Positions 51,847 through 61,075 of a DNA stretch of 64,000 bases are shown one piece after another (position 1 is the stretch's first letter; each line of letters starts with the position of its first letter). Source of the DNA: Martinezella tropici (GTDB lineage: Bacteria > Pseudomonadota > Alphaproteobacteria > Rhizobiales > Rhizobiaceae). Under the pieces are notes generated by a model that did no database searches, was not told where the DNA came from, and saw only the letters and a list, made by a program, of their open reading frames with translations. Both the position numbers and the translations under genes were made by a program. The stretch spans positions 62,001-126,000 of the forward strand of contig JUHI01000015.1 of NCBI GenBank assembly GCA_000799755.1, written 5' to 3'.

Positions 51847-52671
51847 TCAGTCATAAAGGCATTTGATGTATGGGTCGGCATTGCGCGCGCGGCGCTGGAT
51901 CAGCGAGGCGAGCTGGCTGAGGCCCCGCCCCGGCTTACTTGCTACTCGGTCGATCGGGTTCGGGAGCGAGACGGCAAGAAGGGCGGCCTGACGCGCCGTC
52001 AGCTTGGAGGCCGGCACCTTGAAATGATAGCGCGACGCCGCCTCGATCCCGTAGATACCCGGGCCCCATTCGGCAATATTGAGGTAGATTTCCATCATCC
52101 GGCGTTTCGACCAGACGGTCGAGGCGGTGACCGCCAACGGCAACTCCAGCGTCTTGCGCACGAAGGAACGGCCGTTCCACAGGAACAGGTTCTTCACCGT
52201 CTGCATCGGGATCGTGCTGCCGCCGCGCGTGGATTTGCCGCTCAGCGTCTCCTCGACGAGGACCCGCATCTCGCCCCAGTCGACGCCGCCGTGAAAACAG
52301 AACTGCCCATCCTCCGAAACCATGACGGATTTCACCAGCACCGGCGCGATCTTATCCAGCGGCACCCAGCGGCGGTCGTATCCCTGAAAGGTAACGGCAT
52401 CGCCGATCATCAGGGTCGAAACGGGGTGGATGAACGGCAGCAGGTAGGCGACGATGAGGAGATAGGGCAGCAGCAAGACGCCGATCAGGATAAGGACGAT
52501 GCGCTGCCAAAGCGGCCTTGCCCCGAAGCGCGCGAACAGGGAGGCCCGTTGCGGCACTTCGGCTTCCTCCTCCTGATCGGTCGATATGTCCAATTGCCTG
52601 AGGTCCACGATGGCTCCATCCCGGAAGACTTTCGCTGCCGCCGGGAACCGCGCTGATGTTGCACTCGTCAT
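51847..52671 (-). CDS. mtgA: Monofunctional biosynthetic peptidoglycan transglycosylase
   Basis: 274 residues. One membrane anchor (RIVLILIGVLLLPYLLIVAYLLPF) is followed by the GT51 domain with the catalytic glutamate in VMVSEDGQFCFHGGVDW, RGGSTIPMQTVKNLFLWNGRS, RRMMEIYLNIAEWGPGIYGIEAAS and FKVPASKLTARQAALLAVSLPNP. It polymerises lipid II into glycan strands without a transpeptidase domain. ATG 52671 is chosen; the frame runs further upstream but overlaps the divergent ispA region. Starts of mtgA and the prenyl synthase are about 100 bp apart. Confidence 0.9.
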   Translation of the reverse strand: MTSATSARFPAAAKVFRDGAIVDLRQLDISTDQEEEAEVPQRASLFARFGARPLWQRIVLILIGVLLLPYLLIVAYLLPFIHPVSTLMIGDAVTFQGYDRRWVPLDKIAPVLVKSVMVSEDGQFCFHGGVDWGEMRVLVEETLSGKSTRGGSTIPMQTVKNLFLWNGRSFVRKTLELPLAVTASTVWSKRRMMEIYLNIAEWGPGIYGIEAASRYHFKVPASKLTARQAALLAVSLPNPIDRVASKPGRGLSQLASLIQRRARNADPYIKCLYD

Positions 52672-52771
52672 ACCGTCTACATCGGGTGATGACCAGAGTG
52701 CGACGCAATTCCCCATGCGGCTGTTGACAATTGTCGTTGCCAGCAACCGCCTCTCATGCCAAACAGCCGCC

Positions 52772-53686
52772 ATGGACAGCACCCACTCCTCATTCGAACA
52801 GCGCCTCCGGGACAATGCCGGCAAGATCGAGGCTCTGTTGAACCGGCTTCTGGCCGACATCAGCCTCGATGACGAGATCGCGCGCCCTGTCCGGCTTTTG
52901 AGCGCAATGCGTCACGGCGTCCTGAATGGCGGCAAGCGGCTGCGGCCCTTCCTCGTCACGGAATCGGCAGCCCTTCTCGGCGGCAATGCCGATGCGGCCC
53001 TCAGGATCGGCGCCGCGCTCGAATGCGTGCATTGCTATTCCCTCGTTCATGACGATCTGCCCGCCATGGACGACGACGACCTTCGCCGGGGACAGCCGAC
53101 GGTACACATCGCCTTCGACTACGCCACGGCGATTCTCGCGGGCGACAGTCTGCTGACCTATGCCTTCGACATCATCGCGGCCCCTGAAACGGACCTGCCG
53201 GCGGATCGGAAAATGGCGCTCGTGCTGGCGCTGTCGCGCGCAGCCGGCATCGGCGGCATGGCCGGCGGCCAGGCCCTCGATCTCGCCGCCGAGAAAGAGA
53301 CGCCGGACGAAAACGGCATCACGACGCTGCAGGCGATGAAGACGGGCGCGCTGATCCGCTTCGCCTGCGAGGCCGGAGCGATCATTTCAGGCGCCTCGGC
53401 CGAAGACCGCAAGCGGCTTCGGACATTCGGCGAAAAGATCGGCCTCGCCTTCCAGCTCGCCGACGATCTTCTCGACCTGACCGCCGACGCCGCCACCATG
53501 GGCAAGGCAACCGGCAAGGATGCCGCCCGGGGCAAGGGCACGCTGGTCGCCCTGCACGGGCAGGAATGGGCGGAAACAACGCTCGCAGGGCTGGTGCGCG
53601 AAGCCGCCGGCCTGCTGGCGGGCTATGGCGAAAAGGCTGGCGTCCTGACGGAAACCGCCCGTTTCGTCGCAAACCGCAAGAGCTGA
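52772..53686 (+). CDS. ispA: Polyprenyl (farnesyl diphosphate) synthase
   Basis: 304 residues. The first aspartate-rich motif is VHDDLPAMDDDDLRRGQPTVH and the second is FQLADDLLDLTADAATMG; GGKRLRPFL and KTGALIRFACEAGAI are also typical. It probably makes farnesyl diphosphate from IPP and DMAPP or geranyl diphosphate, as in IspA, feeding undecaprenyl and quinone side chains. Chain length cannot be proven from sequence here. It stands alone, divergent from mtgA, whose lipid carrier depends on the same pathway; ispG lies 1.2 kb downstream. Confidence 0.87.
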   Translation: MDSTHSSFEQRLRDNAGKIEALLNRLLADISLDDEIARPVRLLSAMRHGVLNGGKRLRPFLVTESAALLGGNADAALRIGAALECVHCYSLVHDDLPAMDDDDLRRGQPTVHIAFDYATAILAGDSLLTYAFDIIAAPETDLPADRKMALVLALSRAAGIGGMAGGQALDLAAEKETPDENGITTLQAMKTGALIRFACEAGAIISGASAEDRKRLRTFGEKIGLAFQLADDLLDLTADAATMGKATGKDAARGKGTLVALHGQEWAETTLAGLVREAAGLLAGYGEKAGVLTETARFVANRKS

Positions 53687-53948
53687 TCCCGACTGCCTCG
53701 GCACAACGAAGAATCGCCTGACGGTTGTTGCGCATGAGCCGTATGCAAGGCGGACCTTTCAGTTGGAATAGCGCGTACCTCGTCTGCCATTCGGCTACCG
53801 CACCCATTCAGCAATGGAATGTCACCATCACAAGAATCCATAATGTGGCCGGGTGATTTCCGGCGCGTTTTATGACAGATTGCCATTCCGAATTGGCCAG
53901 TAGACGCGGAATTCTTCGCGCCGGCCAACGCCCCCGGGAAATCTTTCC
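53687..53948. other. Intergenic region between the prenyl synthase and LysE genes
   Basis: 262 nt. On the minus strand a stretch at about 53740-53810 reads GGTAGCCGAATGGCAGACG, vaguely like a tRNA D-arm, but no acceptor stem or T-loop accompanies it. Nothing else is recognisable. Confidence 0.4.
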
Positions 53949-54590
53949 ATGCACGAAGCGCTTGCCTACCTGCCGCAGATCCTGCCGGCCTACATTGCCT
54001 ATATCATTGCCGTCGTCAGTCCCGGTCCGGCCATCATGGCCATCATCGGCACGTCGATGACCCATGGCCGCAAGGCCGGCATGAGCATCTCGCTCGGCAT
54101 TTTCGGGGGATCGCTCACCTGGGCGATTGCCGCAGCGGCAGGTCTTGCGACGTTGCTTCAGACCTATGCGATGGCGCTGGAGATCCTGAAGATCTTCGGC
54201 GGCCTCTATCTGCTCTATCTCGCCTATAAGGCGTTTCGTGCCGTCCGCGCCAGCGGCGATCTGCCGACGGCCACGACGGAGCAGAAGACGCCAAGCTTCA
54301 AGTCGCTGGTTCTGCGCGGCTACGGCATCCACGTCACCAACCCGAAGGCGATCTTCGCCTGGCTCGCCATCATCGCGCTCGGCATGCCGCAAGGCGCGCC
54401 GGCTTCCGTGGCGGTGCTGATTGTCACCGTCTGCTGCGCGACCGGCTTCGTAGTATTCATGGGTTATGCGATCCTGTTTTCGACATCGCATGCACTGAAG
54501 GTATATCGCAATGCGCGCCGCTGGATCGAAGGCGCCATGGCCGGCTTCTATTGCTTCGCCGGCATCAAGCTGCTGACGAGCAATATGTGA
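53949..54590 (+). CDS. LysE family amino acid exporter
   Basis: 213 residues with five to six membrane helices. The family start AYIIAVVSPGPAIMAIIGTSMTHGRKAGMSISLGIFGG is followed by LKIFGGLYLLYLAYKAFRA and LRGYGIHVTNPKAIFAWLAIIALGMP. LysE/RhtB proteins export amino acids or similar metabolites. The substrate is unknown and the gene appears to stand alone; ispG lies convergent downstream. Confidence 0.87.
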   Translation: MHEALAYLPQILPAYIAYIIAVVSPGPAIMAIIGTSMTHGRKAGMSISLGIFGGSLTWAIAAAAGLATLLQTYAMALEILKIFGGLYLLYLAYKAFRAVRASGDLPTATTEQKTPSFKSLVLRGYGIHVTNPKAIFAWLAIIALGMPQGAPASVAVLIVTVCCATGFVVFMGYAILFSTSHALKVYRNARRWIEGAMAGFYCFAGIKLLTSNM

Positions 54591-54743
54591 TTCGGACCAA
54601 TTAATTTAGGAAAAGCTCAAAGCGGTTTTCCACGCGGAATTGCATCAACGCAAATTGGTAGAGCGGCTAGGCCAATCGCATATGGATAGGTGAGCCCCTC
54701 AACCGTCCTCTCGCAGTCCGCTTCGCTTGACTGTTCGAGTCCA

Positions 54744-54816
54744 CCCTCTCCCCGTTTTGACGGGGCGAAGGGGCTTGGCGAGATCACTCCCTCGCCCCGT
54801 CAAAACGGGGAGAGGG
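54744..54816. repeat. Perfect 25-bp inverted repeat between lysE and ispG
   Basis: CCCTCTCCCCGTTTTGACGG (continuing GGCGA) is repeated exactly in reverse complement around a 23-nt loop. An outer imperfect GCCCCTCA/TGAGGGGC pair (about 54686 and 54833) extends it. It lies between convergent genes and could serve as a terminator, but its size and perfection suit a rhizobial palindromic repeat. Confidence 0.75.
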
Positions 54817-54853
54817 CTGGGGTGAGGGGCATTTATTCACATGCAATAGCCGA

Positions 54854-56107
54854 TCACTCCGCCGCAACGTTCTTCTGGCCGAACCGCTTTTCGATATAGT
54901 CGGTCACCAGGGCCTCGAAATCGGAAGCGATGTTCGGGCCGCGCAGCGTCATCGCCTTCTGGCCATCGATGAAGACCGGGGCAGCCGGCGTCTCGCCTGT
55001 GCCGGGCAGCGAAATGCCGATATCGGCATGCTTGCTTTCGCCCGGACCGTTGACGATGCAGCCCATGACGGCAACGTTCAGCGCCTCGACGCCCGGATAT
55101 TTCTCACGCCAGACCGGCATGTTCTTGCGGATGTCGTTCTGGATGTTCTGCGCCAGTTCCTGAAACACCGTCGAAGTCGTGCGGCCGCAGCCGGGACAAG
55201 CCGCAACAACGGGGATGAACTGGCGGAAGCCCATGACCTGCAGCAGCTCCTGCGCCACCTGCACTTCGCGGGTGCGGTCGCCATTCGGCTCCGGCGTCAG
55301 GGAAACGCGGATGGTGTCGCCGATGCCGTGCTGCAGCACATAGCCCATGGCGGCGGACGAGGCGACGATGCCCTTGGAGCCCATGCCGGCCTCGGTGAGG
55401 CCGAGATGCAGCGCATGGTCGGAGCGCTCCGACAGCATGGAATAGACCGCGATCAAGTCCTGCACCTGGCTGACCTTGGCCGACAGGATGATGCGATTGC
55501 GCGGCAGGCCGATTTCCTCGGCAAGATCGGCGGAGATCAGCGCCGACTGTACGATCGTCTCGCGCGTCACCTGCCGGGCCGACAGCGGCGAGCCTTCGGC
55601 GGCGTTCTTGTCCATCAGCGCGGTCAGGAGGTCCTGATCGAGCGAACCCCAGTTGACGCCGATGCGCACCGGCTTGTCATAGCGGATCGCCATCTCGATG
55701 ATTTCGGCGAACTGCTTGTCCTTCTTGTCCTTGAAGCCGACATTGCCGGGATTGATGCGGTATTTCGCCAGCGCCTCGGCACAGGCCGGGTGATCGGCAA
55801 GCAGCTTGTGGCCGATGTAATGGAAATCGCCGATCAGCGGCACGTCCATGCCGAGCCGCAGCAGCCGTTCGCGGATCTTCGGCACGGCGGCGGCGCTCTC
55901 ATCGCGATCGACGGTGATGCGCACGAGCTCCGAGCCCGCTTTATAGAGTGCGGCAACCTGGGCGACGGTCGAATCGATATCGGCCGTGTCGGTATTGGTC
56001 ATGGACTGCACGACGACAGGCGCCCCGCCGCCGACGATCACGCCGCCGACATCGACAGCAACAGAGGAACGGCGCGGTTTCGGATCGAAATCGGTGGCGG
56101 ACGACAT
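54854..56107 (-). CDS. ispG: 4-hydroxy-3-methylbut-2-en-1-yl diphosphate synthase (flavodoxin)
   Basis: 417 residues of the MEP isoprenoid pathway. The TIM-barrel part has VVVQSMTNTDTADIDSTVAQ, DFHYIGHKLL and RIGVNWGSLDQDLL. The C-terminal iron-sulfur domain has AACPGCGRTTSTVFQELA and VMGCIVNGPGESKHADIGISLPG with the cluster cysteines. It converts MEcPP to HMBPP. ATG 56107 is chosen; a 16-codon longer frame exists. It converges with lysE across a palindromic repeat. Confidence 0.95.
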   Translation of the reverse strand: MSSATDFDPKPRRSSVAVDVGGVIVGGGAPVVVQSMTNTDTADIDSTVAQVAALYKAGSELVRITVDRDESAAAVPKIRERLLRLGMDVPLIGDFHYIGHKLLADHPACAEALAKYRINPGNVGFKDKKDKQFAEIIEMAIRYDKPVRIGVNWGSLDQDLLTALMDKNAAEGSPLSARQVTRETIVQSALISADLAEEIGLPRNRIILSAKVSQVQDLIAVYSMLSERSDHALHLGLTEAGMGSKGIVASSAAMGYVLQHGIGDTIRVSLTPEPNGDRTREVQVAQELLQVMGFRQFIPVVAACPGCGRTTSTVFQELAQNIQNDIRKNMPVWREKYPGVEALNVAVMGCIVNGPGESKHADIGISLPGTGETPAAPVFIDGQKAMTLRGPNIASDFEALVTDYIEKRFGQKNVAAE

Positions 56108-56234
56108 GGAAAGCTCTCGCAGGCCTCGAAAAGGGGTGTCTTTCAGGTGGATCACGAAACGGTCGTTGTCAACCGCTGCCGCAATCTCTTTTGATCGGAC
56201 GGGATCTAGCCGTTACCGGGCAAAAGCGACGAAA

Positions 56235-57446
56235 TTAATGCGTGGTATCGCCGACACCATCAGCGTAGCGCGCAAGCGACGACAAAGCCAGCACGACGAG
56301 CAGTAGCACCGGCAGCGCCATCAGGACCGGCGAGAAGCCGATATGCTCGGCGGCAAAACCGATGGCCGACGGCGCGACCAGCATGCCGGAATAGCCGAGC
56401 GTGGTGACGACGGAAATGGCGATGCCCGGTTGCAGCCCAGGGATATTGCCGGCGGCGGAAAAGGCGATCGGCACCATGTTGGAAATGCCGATGCCGCAGA
56501 GCGCAAAGCCGAGGATGGCGATCTCGGCATTTGGAGCCAGTGCTGCGGTCAGCATGCCGACGATGGCAAAGACGGTGCAGACGCGCAGCGTCCGGATGGC
56601 GCCAAGCCAGTCGCGCACGAAATCGCCGGCAAAGCGCATGGTCGCCATCGTCGCCGAGAAGGCGGCGTAACCGAAGCCCGACAGCGCCACCGACGCGCCC
56701 TTTTCCTGGCTGAGATAGAGCGCGCTCCAATCGAGAACCGCCCCTTCCGGAACCATGCAGAACAGAGCGACGATACCGAGCAGCCAGGGCAGCGGGATCA
56801 TCGGCAGCTTTGCCTTCGGCTTGGCTTCATCGTGATGCGGCTGGTCGCTGAGGATCATCGGCCAGGCGACGATCAGGAAAAGAACGGCGATTGCGGTCGA
56901 GGCCTCGGCATGGCCGAGCACACCCCAGCGCGAGATCAGCAGGCCGCCGATCGCCGAGCCCAAGAGGCCGCCCAGGCTCCAGAAGGCATGACACGACGAC
57001 ATGATCGCCCGGCGCATGGTTTTCTCGACAGAGACGGCATTGGCGTTCATCGCCACGTCCATCGCGCCGATGAAGCCGCCGAACAGAAAGAGCACGACGG
57101 CCGCGGTCCAGACATTCGGCGCAAGCGTCAGCGCCAGAATCATCGGAAGCAGCAGCACGGCCAAAACGCGCACGACGATACGCGAGCCACGCACGGCGAT
57201 CTGCGCGCCGGCAAGCGGCATCATGACGAGCGAGCCGACGCCGAAGACGAGGATCATCAGGCCGAGCTCGAATTTCGAAAGTTGCAGTCGTTCGGCGAAT
57301 TCGGGAATTTTCGGCGCCCAGCAGCCAACCATGAAGCCATTGAGCAGGAACAGCAGGGAAACGGCCGCGCGCGGTTTTGTGAAAAATCCGCTCCTGCGCA
57401 CCTCAATACCCTCGAATCCAGCCCTGTCGTCCATGATATCCCCCAA
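56235..57446 (-). CDS. MFS transporter (YbjJ-like)
   Basis: 403 residues with 12 membrane segments. Features include LLFLLNGFMVGCWAPKIPEFAERLQLSKFELG in TM1 and ALCGIGISNMVPIAFSAAGNIPG late in the protein, resembling the YbjJ/fucose permease-type MFS branch. AMDVAMNANAVSVEKTMRRAIMSSCHAFWSLGGLLG is characteristic of that branch. Substrate unknown. ATG 57446 or 57434. It stands alone, with a palindromic element upstream. Confidence 0.85.
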   Translation of the reverse strand: MGDIMDDRAGFEGIEVRRSGFFTKPRAAVSLLFLLNGFMVGCWAPKIPEFAERLQLSKFELGLMILVFGVGSLVMMPLAGAQIAVRGSRIVVRVLAVLLLPMILALTLAPNVWTAAVVLFLFGGFIGAMDVAMNANAVSVEKTMRRAIMSSCHAFWSLGGLLGSAIGGLLISRWGVLGHAEASTAIAVLFLIVAWPMILSDQPHHDEAKPKAKLPMIPLPWLLGIVALFCMVPEGAVLDWSALYLSQEKGASVALSGFGYAAFSATMATMRFAGDFVRDWLGAIRTLRVCTVFAIVGMLTAALAPNAEIAILGFALCGIGISNMVPIAFSAAGNIPGLQPGIAISVVTTLGYSGMLVAPSAIGFAAEHIGFSPVLMALPVLLLVVLALSSLARYADGVGDTTH

Positions 57447-57792
57447 ATCAGCGCTGCAGTCTATTTAAATCGATTGAAATCACAACGACTGAAAAAGATT
57501 GAAACGGTCACATTTCGTCTCCATCCGTTACTGCATAATTCCTTAAGTCGGGATCGATTTAAGGATAAAATTATGCAGCAGCTTTAAAGTGCTACAGCGA
57601 CCTTTGAGCGTCATATATGACGCGCGGCGCTGTAGCGCGGAGGCAAAGGTGCCACAACCCCGAATAAATCATTCATATACGCACGATATCGACAAAATGT
57701 CCTATTGACGCCGAAAAATTAGGCTCCTATCGGTCAAGACCTGAAAGATTATTCAGCCGACCCCAAATCGGGTCATCCTCTGGTGCATCCCC
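57447..57792. other. Intergenic region between divergent transporter genes
   Basis: 346 nt with no gene. It carries the promoters of both divergent genes and a mosaic palindromic element at 57531-57635. Confidence 0.6.
57531..57635. repeat. Tripartite palindromic element
   Basis: TGCATAATT-cc-TTAA pairs with TTAAGG-ata-AATTATGCA (57532-57576). CTACAGCG (57592) pairs with CGCTGTAG (57628), enclosing the perfect palindrome GCGTCATATATGACGC (57608-57623). The nested layout is that of rhizobial intergenic mosaic elements. Confidence 0.65.
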
Positions 57793-58665
57793 GTGAAAAA
57801 CTCCATCGGCTATGGCATCCTGCTTACGGTGTTTGCCTACATGCTGTTTACCGCCCACGATTCGGCGGTGAAGCTGCTCGTCGCCTCGATTTCCGTCTGG
57901 CAGGTCCTGTTCATCCGAAGCTGCACCATCCTTGCCGGCTGCTTCGTCTTCGAAGGCCCTTCGCTTGTTAAGACGGTGGTGCGATCGCCGATCCTGAAAC
58001 CGATGATCGTGCGCAGCGTCATCATCCTGATTGCCTGGATTTCCTATTACTCGGCCGCTTCCTATCTGCAGCTTGCAGAGGTGACGACGCTCTATTACGC
58101 GGCCCCGATCGTCGGCACGATCCTCGCGACCATCGTCCTGCGTGAAAAGGTGACCTTCGCGCGCTGGATGGCCGTCGGCGTCGGCTTCTGCGGCGTGGTG
58201 ATCGCCTCCAATCCCGTCGGCCTGTCGATCTCCTGGCCGGTCTATCTGGCGCTGCAGGCGGCCGTCCTCTGGGCAAGCGGCATGGTGCTGCTGCGCAAGA
58301 CGGCGCTGCACGAGAAGAGCCATATCCAGATGGCCGTCTCCAACGTGATGTTCATCATCCTGACCGCCGGCATGGCGATCGCCCATTGGCAGACGCCGAC
58401 GCTCTTTCAGGTCGTGCTGCTTGCACTGACCGGCATCATCGCCGGCGCCGGCCAGCTCGCCCTCTTCGAAGGCATGCGCCAGGCCCCGGTCTCGGTGCTG
58501 GCGCCGTTCGAATATACCTCGCTCGTCTGGGCCTTCCTGCTCGGCTACCTGATCTGGGGCGACATCCCCGGCGCCAACACTTTTATCGGCGCCATTTTGA
58601 TCCTGAGCGCCGGGTTCATCATCATTATCAGCGAGCGGATGAAGCGGCGGACGGCGGCTGCTTGA
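57793..58665 (+). CDS. EamA/DMT family transporter
   Basis: 290 residues, GTG start, with ten predicted membrane helices in two EamA repeats (LLTVFAYMLFTAHDSAVKLLVASISVWQVLF and QAAVLWASGMVLLRKTALHEKSH to FEYTSLVWAFLLGYLIWGDIPG). The drug/metabolite superfamily exports or imports small metabolites; the substrate is unknown. It stands alone, convergent with the DUF3885-like gene 8 nt beyond its stop. Confidence 0.87.
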   Translation: MKNSIGYGILLTVFAYMLFTAHDSAVKLLVASISVWQVLFIRSCTILAGCFVFEGPSLVKTVVRSPILKPMIVRSVIILIAWISYYSAASYLQLAEVTTLYYAAPIVGTILATIVLREKVTFARWMAVGVGFCGVVIASNPVGLSISWPVYLALQAAVLWASGMVLLRKTALHEKSHIQMAVSNVMFIILTAGMAIAHWQTPTLFQVVLLALTGIIAGAGQLALFEGMRQAPVSVLAPFEYTSLVWAFLLGYLIWGDIPGANTFIGAILILSAGFIIIISERMKRRTAAA

Positions 58666-58673
58666 GGGCGGTG

Positions 58674-59255
58674 CTAGAGGCCATCGGGATAGCTTGATAG
58701 CCATTCCGGATGCAGCTCGCGCATATGCTCGACATCAAGCTGCGACGGCGGAAACAAATCGAAACCGCCGTCGTATGGAGCGAAAATGGCGTTGCTATTC
58801 TGGTTCATCCAAAAGACGGGGCCGGCTCTTTCGTCAGCCACCTCGATCAGAAGGTCGTTAAACGCTCCTGGCCGCCATTGCGTTGGTACAACCGAGATGA
58901 TCCAATGAAAGTCATCCTCCGGGTCCGGAGAACGGAGACAGACCCCTTGGCTCACTACCTGCGCACGCCATGAAGCTGTCGAATACTCCTCAATGCAAGA
59001 TTGGATCAACCAGCAGGCTGCGTCAGCGCCAAGGATCTCAGTTCCAAGGATATTGGCTCTCCTCAATATCTCCTGACGCTCGATCTCATGCTCGGCATAC
59101 CGCTTTGAATCCGGCAAAGCATGAAAGCGAATCCAGTGAACACGGTCGCTCGCTCTCAATAGATGCGCCAATGGCGACAAGTTGCCATGAAGATAAGACC
59201 ACCGGCGTCGGAAGACATTGCAGTCTTGAGATGCATCGACAATCACATGCGCCAT
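58674..59255 (-). CDS. Hypothetical protein, DUF3885-like
   Basis: 193 residues from ATG 59255 (a GTG at 59294 is possible). IRFHALPDSKRYAEHEIERQEILRRANILGTEILG resembles DUF3885 proteins, which have no known function. The rest (SYLHGNLSPLAHLLRASDRVHW, FHWIISVVPTQWRP, DERAGPVFWMNQNSNAIFAPYDGGFDLF) fits a mixed alpha/beta soluble protein. The local base composition is AT-richer than the neighbours, suggesting recent acquisition. It sits convergent with the EamA gene and has no operon partner. Confidence 0.6.
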   Translation of the reverse strand: MAHVIVDASQDCNVFRRRWSYLHGNLSPLAHLLRASDRVHWIRFHALPDSKRYAEHEIERQEILRRANILGTEILGADAACWLIQSCIEEYSTASWRAQVVSQGVCLRSPDPEDDFHWIISVVPTQWRPGAFNDLLIEVADERAGPVFWMNQNSNAIFAPYDGGFDLFPPSQLDVEHMRELHPEWLSSYPDGL

Positions 59256-59532
59256 CCTAGCGTATAACTTTACATGTATGTTAGATTGGTTCACACGTAG
59301 AGGTAAATATCGTTATCGCCGATAGTTCGCTTTTCCTACAAAGACTTCGTGTCGATCCTCCATGGCATATGGCATTCCGATCAGGGACGAGCTGGATTTA
59401 CGCCTCCCCCGCTTTTTGAGAAAAATATTCGCAATTGCCCTTTTATCGCGCAGTTTTCTACGCTTTCGCGATGCAATTTTTCTGCGATGTATGCGACATT
59501 GAATGAAACCGCTCCAGAAACGGAAGAAAACG

Positions 59533-60306
59533 ATGAACTGGTTGAAGACTGTTGCCGCCGCCGCCCTCGTGCAGGCCGCCTTCCTGCTTCCCGCCCATGC
59601 CGGCGACAACCTCAAGGCGATCCGGGCCGCCGGCGTGCTGAAGGTCGGCACGGAAGGCACCTATGCGCCCTTCACCTACCATGACGCGGACAACAAGCTC
59701 ACCGGCTTCGATGTCGAGATCGCCGAGGCGATCGCCGCCAAGCTCGGCGTCAAGGCGCAGTTCCTCGAAGGCAAGTGGGACGGCCTGATCGCCGGCCTCG
59801 ACGCCAACCGCTACGACACCGTTATCAACGAAGTCGGCATCACCGACGCCCGCAAGCAGAAGTACGACTTCTCCGATCCCTATATCGCCTCCAAGGCCGT
59901 GCTGATCGTCAAGGACAGCAATACCGACATCAAGGATTTCGCCGATCTCAAGGGCAAGAAGTCCGCGCAGTCGCTGACCAGCAATTTCGGCAAGCTCGCA
60001 ACCGAGTCCGGCGCCGAGCTCGTCGGCACCGACGGCTTCGACCAGTCGATCCAGCTGGTGCTGACCGGGCGCGCCGACGCCACGATCAACGACAGCCTCT
60101 CCTTCCTCGATTTCAAGAAGCACAAGCCCGACGCGCCGGTGAAGATCGTCGCCCAGCAGGCCAATGCCGATTATTCCGGCGCCATCATCCGCAAGGGTGA
60201 ACCGGAGCTGCTGGCCGCCATCAACAAGGCGATCGCCGATATCAAGGCCGACGGCACCTATGACAAGATCTCGAAGAAGTACTTCGGACAGGACGTTTCG
60301 AAGTAA
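59533..60306 (+). CDS. Polar amino acid ABC transporter substrate-binding protein
   Basis: 257 residues with signal peptide MNWLKTVAAAALVQAAFLLP cleaved near AHAGDN. The mature protein shows the family start LKAIRAAGVLKVGTEGTYAP, FTGFDVEIAEAIAAKLGVKAQFLEGKWDGLIAGLDANRYDTV-like sequence and KYDFSDPYIASKAVLIV. Family 3 binding proteins of this kind recognise cystine, glutamine, histidine or arginine-type amino acids. ATG 59533 follows a GGAAG site; an upstream ATG at 59503 would disrupt the signal peptide start. Permease and ATPase genes follow. Confidence 0.92.
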   Translation: MNWLKTVAAAALVQAAFLLPAHAGDNLKAIRAAGVLKVGTEGTYAPFTYHDADNKLTGFDVEIAEAIAAKLGVKAQFLEGKWDGLIAGLDANRYDTVINEVGITDARKQKYDFSDPYIASKAVLIVKDSNTDIKDFADLKGKKSAQSLTSNFGKLATESGAELVGTDGFDQSIQLVLTGRADATINDSLSFLDFKKHKPDAPVKIVAQQANADYSGAIIRKGEPELLAAINKAIADIKADGTYDKISKKYFGQDVSK

Positions 60307-60339
60307 GTAGGCATAGGCAGCGACATAAAACTGTGAAAA

Positions 60340-60371
60340 AGATGCGTCCGGGGTCATCTCCGGACGCATTC
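60340..60371 (+). terminator. Hairpin between binding protein and permease genes
   Basis: ATGCGTCCGG / CCGGACGCAT, 10-bp perfect stem around GGTCATCT, with TTCTCTT after it. It lacks a full T run, so it may be a partial terminator or mRNA stabiliser giving more binding protein than permease. Confidence 0.5.
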
Positions 60372-60394
60372 TCTTATCGAAAGGGCGCTTCTGC

Positions 60395-61075
60395 GTGGAG
60401 CACTGGTTGCAATTGATGTGGGAGTCTCTGGGCACGCTGCTTTGGGCGGGGCTCGTCTTCACCATCCCGCTCACCTTGATTACCTTCGTCCTCGGCCTCC
60501 TGCTCGGCCTGCTCACCGCCGTCGTCAGGCTGTTCGGCCCGGCGCCGCTGGTGGCCGTCGCCCGCTTCTATGTCTGGGTGATCCGCGGCACGCCGCTGCT
60601 GGTGCAGCTCTTCGTCATCTTCTACGGCCTGCCGAGCCTCGGCATCCTGCTCGACGCCTTTCCGGCCGCCGTCATCGGCTTCACTTTGAGCGTCGGCGCC
60701 TACACGTCCGAAATCATCCGCGCCGTCATCTCCTCCGTGCCGAAGGGCCAGTGGGAAGCCGCCTATTCGATCGGCATGAACTGGCGCCAGGCCATGAGCC
60801 GCACCATCCTGCCACAGGCGGCCCGCGTCGCCGTGCCGCCGCTGTCGAACACCTTCATCTCGCTGGTCAAGGACACCTCGCTTGCCGCCGCCATCACCGT
60901 GCCGGAGCTGTTCCAGGCCGCGCAGCGCATCGTCGCGACCACCTACGAGCCGCTGATCCTCTATATCGAGGCCGCCATCATCTACCTCGCCCTGAGCACG
61001 GTCCTGTCGACGCTGCAGGGCTACCTCGAACGCCGTTTTGCCCGCTCCGGCGGCACGCTGGAGGCGCAGGCATGA
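60395..61075 (+). CDS. Polar amino acid ABC transporter permease
   Basis: 226 residues, GTG start (MEHWLQLMWESLGT), with about five membrane helices. The EAA loop is WEAAYSIGMNWRQAMSRTILPQA, and RFYVWVIRGTPLLVQLFVIFYGLP is the HisM/GlnP-type motif. The stop overlaps the ATPase start by ATGA. It forms the membrane channel of the amino acid importer whose binding protein is at 59533. Confidence 0.92.
   Translation: MEHWLQLMWESLGTLLWAGLVFTIPLTLITFVLGLLLGLLTAVVRLFGPAPLVAVARFYVWVIRGTPLLVQLFVIFYGLPSLGILLDAFPAAVIGFTLSVGAYTSEIIRAVISSVPKGQWEAAYSIGMNWRQAMSRTILPQAARVAVPPLSNTFISLVKDTSLAAAITVPELFQAAQRIVATTYEPLILYIEAAIIYLALSTVLSTLQGYLERRFARSGGTLEAQA

Noticed and set aside
53730..53815. tRNA gene on the minus strand
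   Set aside because: Only a D-arm-like stretch is present. There is no matching acceptor stem, anticodon arm or GTTCGA T-loop.
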